DNA of 6,500 nt, taken from the NCBI GenBank assembly GCA_003151215.1, contig PLXB01000125.1, positions 733 through 7,232 on the forward strand, in the 5' to 3' direction. How positions within the stretch are numbered: position 1 is the first letter of the stretch; the number at the start of each line of letters is the position of its first letter. Positions 3,801-6,500 of the stretch are shown in pieces. The notes below the pieces were generated by a model. It did no database searches. It was not told the origin of the DNA and was given only the letters and a program-made list of their open reading frames with translations. This stretch comes from Ignavibacteriota bacterium. Its GTDB lineage: Bacteria > Bacteroidota > Kapaibacteriia > Palsa-1295. Position numbers and translations under genes: made by a program.

Positions 3801-6500
3801 AAAATTTATTCAATCTATTTTACTTTCTTCTTCGAATGCTGAACAAGCGGATTTCGGACCTCATAACTCCCTCTATGAATATGCGATCTTAGGCGACGCA
3901 GCGATGGGATTCGATCTTCGCCCGCAACCCGAGTTTAATATTACTCCGCCGGATATTCTTCTTTTAGGAAAGGATAGCCTTCCGCGCACTGTTTTTTCTT
4001 TAAGCGATTCGGAAATTACTGTGAAGGCGACTATCCATAATTTCGGATATGGTATTACCAGTCCCGTACATGTACGTATAACCGATGATCAACCGGGGAA
4101 CAGGCAAGTCATTCTTATTGATACGATCACGACTCTTGAAAATATTGCAACGACAGGTGCTGTTTTCTCTTTAGATTCTTTTGCAGTCGGCCAGAATACA
4201 CTTGATGTCTTTGTCGATTACGATAATCTGTTCGCCGAAACCAATGAAAATGATAATGGAGCCAGCGTAAATTTTCTTGTCAATGGTGTTTCGGGAACGC
4301 CTTTCTATCCGCCTGAAGGAAGCAAATTCTTTTGCGATATTAGAAGTGATTCGGTAAATTTTATCTTGCTTTTGCCTAATAAACCTTCCGGAACGACATC
4401 GATCGAAATGCAATTCGACATTACTCCTGCGTTCACTTCTCCGAAAATTTTTACAGGTTTGATAGGCTCCGGTCTTTTCTTCCAAAAAGCTTTTTCACGA
4501 AGCGTTTTGCCCAATCCTTCCTCGAATGTGATATGGTGGCGTTCGCGCATAACCTTACAAAATGGCAATCAATCGGCGTGGCAAGTGCAAAGCTTTTCAC
4601 TCGATGCCCCAAAACCCTCCGGCGCACGCTCTGAATTCTCTTATTCTACCGGCGATCAACTTGGTACTACCATCGTTTCCGGTTTGCAAGTAGATAAGTC
4701 AGATGGCGCGCTTTTTATTCCTACAAACGATACCGTTCATTATGAAATAGATGCCCAGGGAGGTTTGAATACAAATGTCGTTCCCCCAAATCCGATCGGA
4801 GAAGTATTTATTGACGGAAGACCGGCTGCCTATATAACTCCTGATCCCAATGGTGTGGATTTTAATGGAGTCGCCTTATTAGAATTAACAGGTGATGGAA
4901 GCGGTATTGATTCGGTTTTCGAATTCAATAATCCTGACAATAATGACTCGCTATTGCGTATTCTTGCAGTGAACTTTGCTCATGTCGTTTCCGGATTTCC
5001 AAACGGCAGAGGAGCCATCGTTTTAACGAACCGGCAGGGATTCATGCCAAGCTTTTCTGCCGCTGATACGGTTACAGCTGCTTTACAATCTCTTGGCTCA
5101 TTAAAAGGTATGGGAGCGGTTCAATATTTTGGATCATATGCACTTATAGGAAAGAAAGGTCTTTCACCTGGTTTAGCGAAAGAGAATTTTGGAAATCCTG
5201 GCTTTTCGGGTGCGAAAATTCTTGATACGATCATTACACTTGGTACATCTGGCGTTGCACAAACTCCGCTTACTTCCGTTAGTACCGGATATGGAAATCT
5301 CAAATGGAATGCGCAAAATATCAGCGCTGGCTCGACGATAAAATTTACGGTTCTCGGTGTGCAAAAAAGCACGGGCAATATCGATACGGTTCTTATCGCA
5401 GATGCTTCATCGGGAACGAGCGCAAATCTCTCAGCAATTTCGTCTTTAACGTACGATAAACTTGCTGTGAGAATAAATTTTCAGCGTAATACTTCAACGA
5501 CAAACAGTCCCCGTTTGAATCTGATCGAACTTGAATATGATCCTGCACCGGAATTCACAACGAACGATAGCCTCATTACTGTCCTGCCGAAAATTTCCCT
5601 CGAAGGAAATCCTGTACTGGTAACATATCAAGTCCAAAATGTGACCTGCATTGACGCTCAAAAAGTCCCCGTGCAACTTGTTCAAACTTATCATGGCAAA
5701 GCTTCCATTATTGCAACAGATACGATCGCGAATTTTCCGGGGCATTCATCGGTATCATTTACCCATAGCATACCGACAACAGGTTTCCAAGGTAATGTAA
5801 ATCTTACGGCAACTGTCAATCCCGGGGGAGTATTGAATGAACAGCTTGCTTTCAATAACTTTGCGAATACTATTTATACTGTTGTGCGTGACAGTGCGAA
5901 ACCAAAACTCGATCTGCTTTTCGATGGCAATCATATCAGTAGCGGGGACTACGTCTCATCGAAAGTTGTGATCGAGATCAGGCTATCCGATAATAGTCCG
6001 TTACGCGTTACCGACTCTTCTTCGATCAGCGGTGTCCTTCAGGGTCTTACCGGAGTATCATCACCACAAAATTTCACAGGAAATAAGATCACTGCCTCTT
6101 TTATGACGCGGTTCATTACGCTGCCATCGGGACAAGTACAGGCAGTTCTCGACATTACTCCGGATTCCGCTCTCAAACCAGGAAGATATCTATTAACAGC
6201 AATGGGTAACGAAGCAAGCGGCAACCGCGCCGATACGATCAGTGACGAATTTGTCATCTCCGGCACGAATGGATTGGACCATGTTATGAATTATCCAAAT
6301 CCTTTCAAAGATATGACGTGGTTCACTTTTATTCTAAAATCCGGTTCGCAAGCTGATGTGAAAGTAGTCATCTATACAGTCGCAGGAAGAAAGATCCGCA
6401 CACTTCATCTCGATCCGGCAAAGCAGCGCGCGGGACTGAATTCTATCCAATGGGACGGAAGGGATGAAATGAATAATGACGTTGCCAACGGAACATATTC
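739..6500 (+). CDS. Secreted multidomain C25 (gingipain/PorU superfamily) cysteine peptidase, C-terminus cut by window
   Basis: One reading frame stays open from ATG 739 to the right edge: 1,920 full codons, no stop and no frameshift. The ATG was chosen because it gives a textbook signal peptide; in-frame GTG 721 and TTG 706 would spoil it and lie in the promoter. Visible order by residue: signal peptide 1-25; pro-region with 'GEPEIPSL' at 139-146 and 'YGERLAG' at 368-374; beta-rich domain about 455-570 ending in 'DQWYFDYYEI'; C25 domain about 666-1060 with 'FFGHG' (His914) and 'TVSCRTG' (Cys944); CARDB-like about 1072-1180; Ig/Fn3-like about 1185-1290; ILEI/FAM3-like about 1375-1474; beta-sandwich about 1485-1604; second CARDB-like about 1606-1714; Ig-like about 1721-1845; sorting domain from 1851. 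C25 enzymes use a Cys-His pair; the family includes gingipains (Arg/Lys-specific) and the T9SS sortase PorU. The length and accessory domains resemble the long PorU2-like proteins or T9SS-exported proteases, not the roughly 1,100-residue PorU. Substrate specificity cannot be read. Only four cysteines are visible (239, 944, 1199, 1637). It probably acts at the cell surface or outside the cell. Confidence 0.93.
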   Translation, partial: MNYNVLRRFLFSTGFLFLAANTIFAQVPVRRSISSAPILKSNQKVVIFAKPVVRPLRKKLPTKIFGVSHAHELLKYHTTTSGNKTKIVFDIELGEPLFKKSKVVVIGSDGKQFGNPFWGNLNMDKLPSGVSYSTTGKTGEPEIPSLSVMIAIPENAGNITPFIQQNTFAVFTNAFLLPKPDVKKQRSYSAKIYRSPQSSSVLLSPSAKIRTMRIVSLTIPLVEFTASSGTIKAKKKFSCGITFDVQSQITSTSFKNNTDPVFAQLYSKLAANTSDIERFRSGFHNHMTGKIQAAGVTPTFDKSITNWIDPVAPYIKLAATRTGLYRVTAAEAGITNWQQSEVRMFNRGKEVPIWIDSSKGNINAIEYYGERLAGYPGEYYNWDSDSNAYWLTNSQKFQTPPKRYTDKVIPGNPTQNFSEGNITLHHEQDNFYYGGDAGFREDSTLQRFEWVPGERFVWSEMRDSTTTVIDTFNISALPVNTSGKTATILIFLRGMSSNSSSVTHDGTIAINGVELPDVSFNDFNELRTSFTINLSQLRVGANTFKIAFKPGNGNPDQWYFDYYEISFGGSLAASSDTAIAKGQWAFTIAPTLPQFSISLQTSGEVPHLFNLTNGSKLIGNGSIYNDDASDTSKYAAAISTSFLHPDRIVNASGSFASILDSTTGADYIIITHPMFMQTALTLAKRRHDFSGLRTKVVSTDEVFNAFDFGSDEPWAIRRYLQYAYDFYAGAPPSFVTLFGEGTWDPKFILNNPLQDNQSKTIHRSLVPTFGVPSSDYVFTTVEDSPTFEDSSTFRMIISRIPAETPDDAQNFLNKLVEYETSAPAAWNKNFLFISGGDAGLQASDLAFDEHLFVGDSTVFPPGTNDDGGLGNPPISIHPTFIPRVDFADNIDIMQIAAIQTAFRAGQSLVYFFGHGAPNITDVQFPDVGTLGNQGEYPILITVSCRTGAFAEPNIISMNESFIRVPEAGAILAFGTTGFGEVDYDFNMSAQIFNFMRADSSFARMPFTGAHKINIPIIFTTAKFIQSILLSSSNAEQADFGPHNSLYEYAILGDAAMGFDLRPQPEFNITPPDILLLGKDSLPRTVFSLSDSEITVKATIHNFGYGITSPVHVRITDDQPGNRQVILIDTITTLENIATTGAVFSLDSFAVGQNTLDVFVDYDNLFAETNENDNGASVNFLVNGVSGTPFYPPEGSKFFCDIRSDSVNFILLLPNKPSGTTSIEMQFDITPAFTSPKIFTGLIGSGLFFQKAFSRSVLPNPSSNVIWWRSRITLQNGNQSAWQVQSFSLDAPKPSGARSEFSYSTGDQLGTTIVSGLQVDKSDGALFIPTNDTVHYEIDAQGGLNTNVVPPNPIGEVFIDGRPAAYITPDPNGVDFNGVALLELTGDGSGIDSVFEFNNPDNNDSLLRILAVNFAHVVSGFPNGRGAIVLTNRQGFMPSFSAADTVTAALQSLGSLKGMGAVQYFGSYALIGKKGLSPGLAKENFGNPGFSGAKILDTIITLGTSGVAQTPLTSVSTGYGNLKWNAQNISAGSTIKFTVLGVQKSTGNIDTVLIADASSGTSANLSAISSLTYDKLAVRINFQRNTSTTNSPRLNLIELEYDPAPEFTTNDSLITVLPKISLEGNPVLVTYQVQNVTCIDAQKVPVQLVQTYHGKASIIATDTIANFPGHSSVSFTHSIPTTGFQGNVNLTATVNPGGVLNEQLAFNNFANTIYTVVRDSAKPKLDLLFDGNHISSGDYVSSKVVIEIRLSDNSPLRVTDSSSISGVLQGLTGVSSPQNFTGNKITASFMTRFITLPSGQVQAVLDITPDSALKPGRYLLTAMGNEASGNRADTISDEFVISGTNGLDHVMNYPNPFKDMTWFTFILKSGSQADVKVVIYTVAGRKIRTLHLDPAKQRAGLNSIQWDGRDEMNNDVANGTY
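2734..3918 (+). other. C25 peptidase catalytic domain (residues about 666-1060)
   Basis: It opens with 'DYIIITHPMF', followed by 'LAKRRHDFSGLRTKVV' and 'IRRYLQYAYDFY', the usual start of gingipain-type domains. 'LFGEGTWDPKF' (737-747) corresponds to the family's 'LLGD..YDP' loop, with Glu740 where Asp is usual. 'MIISRIPAET' corresponds to the 'GRIPA' segment. The catalytic residues are His914 in 'GHG' and Cys944 in 'VSCRTG', 30 residues apart and close to the spacing in gingipains. The domain closes with 'YAILGDAAMGF', matching the family's 'Y.LLGDPAL'. All core elements are present, so an active enzyme is likely. Confidence 0.92.
3495..3523. repeat. Inverted repeat inside the catalytic-domain coding sequence
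   Basis: TACCGACGT at 3495-3503 and ACGTCGGTA at 3515-3523 are perfect 9-base inverted arms around an 11-base loop. It falls between the codons for His914 and Cys944. The sequence is fully explained as coding DNA, and one such repeat in 6.5 kb is compatible with chance. I note it only as a possible mRNA hairpin. Confidence 0.3.
3952..4278 (+). other. First CARDB-like beta-sandwich module (residues about 1072-1180)
   Basis: The segment starts at 'PDILLLG', runs through 'ITVKATIHNFGYGIT' (the typical 'v.v.v.N.G....' strand) and ends in 'FAETNENDNGASVNF', the 'E.NE.NN' ending typical of CARDB folds. Such modules are structural or adhesive spacers in bacterial surface proteins. It directly follows the catalytic domain. 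Confidence 0.65.
4861..5160 (+). other. ILEI/FAM3-like domain inside the peptidase (residues about 1375-1474)
   Basis: The segment reads 'NGVALLELTGDGSGIDSV.EF', then 'LRILAVNFAHVVSGFPNGRGAIVLT', then 'TAALQSLGS' and 'GSYALIGKKG'. This order (a 'g.NvavldP.tg' strand, an '..ip.G..vlva' strand, an 'aL..LGS' helix and a 'sWALIGkKG' ending) is the pattern of the ILEI/PANDER (FAM3) domain known from animal secreted proteins and from some bacterial surface proteins. Its role here is unknown; carbohydrate or ligand binding would be speculation. Confidence 0.6.
5554..5880 (+). other. Second CARDB-like module (residues about 1606-1714)
   Basis: The segment starts at 'PEFTTNDSLITVLP', contains 'VLVTYQVQNVTCIDAQKVPVQL' and ends in 'VLNEQLAFNNFANTIYTV', parallel to the first CARDB-like module. 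Sequence identity between the two copies looks low, so this is an old duplication or separate acquisition and not a recent repeat. Confidence 0.6.
6289..6500 (+). other. C-terminal T9SS sorting / FlgD-Ig-like domain, incomplete (from residue 1851)
   Basis: The segment begins with 'NYPNPF', followed by 'VKVVIYTVAGRKIRTL', 'WDGRDE' (Trp1905) and 'VANGTY' (1915-1920), where the window ends. This is the usual pattern of Por-type C-terminal domains (NPF, 'v.iYd..Gr.v..l', 'WDG.d..g..v..G.Y.y'). In T9SS clients this domain directs export across the outer membrane and is often cleaved afterwards. The remaining '.YR...' strands and stop should lie just beyond base 6500. Confidence 0.85.

Noticed and set aside
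4117..6240. Recurring 'GATACGATC' words (near 4117, 5223, 5720 and 6232)
   Set aside because: Each encodes Asp-Thr-Ile in frame within beta-strands of the accessory domains. The spacing is irregular, so it reflects codon preference and not a DNA repeat system.
1593..6266. Several minus-strand open frames of about 63-104 codons opposite the peptidase gene
   Set aside because: They are antisense to a continuous, domain-rich coding frame, show no recognisable family motifs, overlap one another, and lack convincing start signals. They are shadows of the + strand gene.
1..6500. CRISPR array, tRNA/rRNA, insertion sequence or phage element
   Set aside because: No regularly spaced direct repeats, no cloverleaf-like or rRNA-like stretches, no transposase or integrase motifs, and no paired terminal repeats were seen.

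Overview
The window is a stretch of bacterial chromosome read almost entirely on the + strand. It holds two genes, both cut by the window edges, and both belong to the type IX secretion system (T9SS) world. This secretion route is restricted to the Bacteroidota/Chlorobiota (FCB) group. The organism is therefore very likely a member of Bacteroidota, Ignavibacteria, Kapabacteria or a close relative. The sequence alone does not settle the lineage. A sigma70-like promoter instead of the classical Bacteroidota type, and an 'NYPNPF' Por-type sorting domain, would fit the Ignavibacteria/Kapabacteria side, but this is only a hint.

Layout. Positions 3-653 are the C-terminal part of a DUF4835-family protein (PorD-type T9SS protein). 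Its N-terminus lies left of the window. An 85-bp spacer (654-738) contains several small inverted repeats and a good promoter-like sequence, with TATAAT placed only 6 bases before the next ATG. From 739 to the right edge (6500) runs one uninterrupted reading frame of 1,920 visible codons. It encodes a secreted multidomain cysteine peptidase of family C25 (gingipain/PorU superfamily). The order is: signal peptide, pro-region, beta-rich domain, C25 catalytic domain with intact His and Cys, CARDB-like module, Ig/Fn3-like region, an ILEI/FAM3-like domain, a beta-sandwich, a second CARDB-like module, an Ig-like domain and the start of a C-terminal T9SS sorting/FlgD-like domain. The stop codon lies outside the window, probably only a few tens of codons away.

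How they work together. DUF4835/PorD proteins are associated with the T9SS machinery. Long C25 proteins with this domain order are either T9SS cargo or accessory sortases (PorU2-like). The pair is thus a small T9SS locus: a secretion component followed by a large protease that carries both a Sec signal for the inner membrane and a C-terminal signal for T9SS export across the outer membrane. The promoter-like sequence and palindromes between them suggest the protease gene has its own transcription start. There are no RNA genes, mobile elements or CRISPR repeats that I can support, and no gene on the minus strand.
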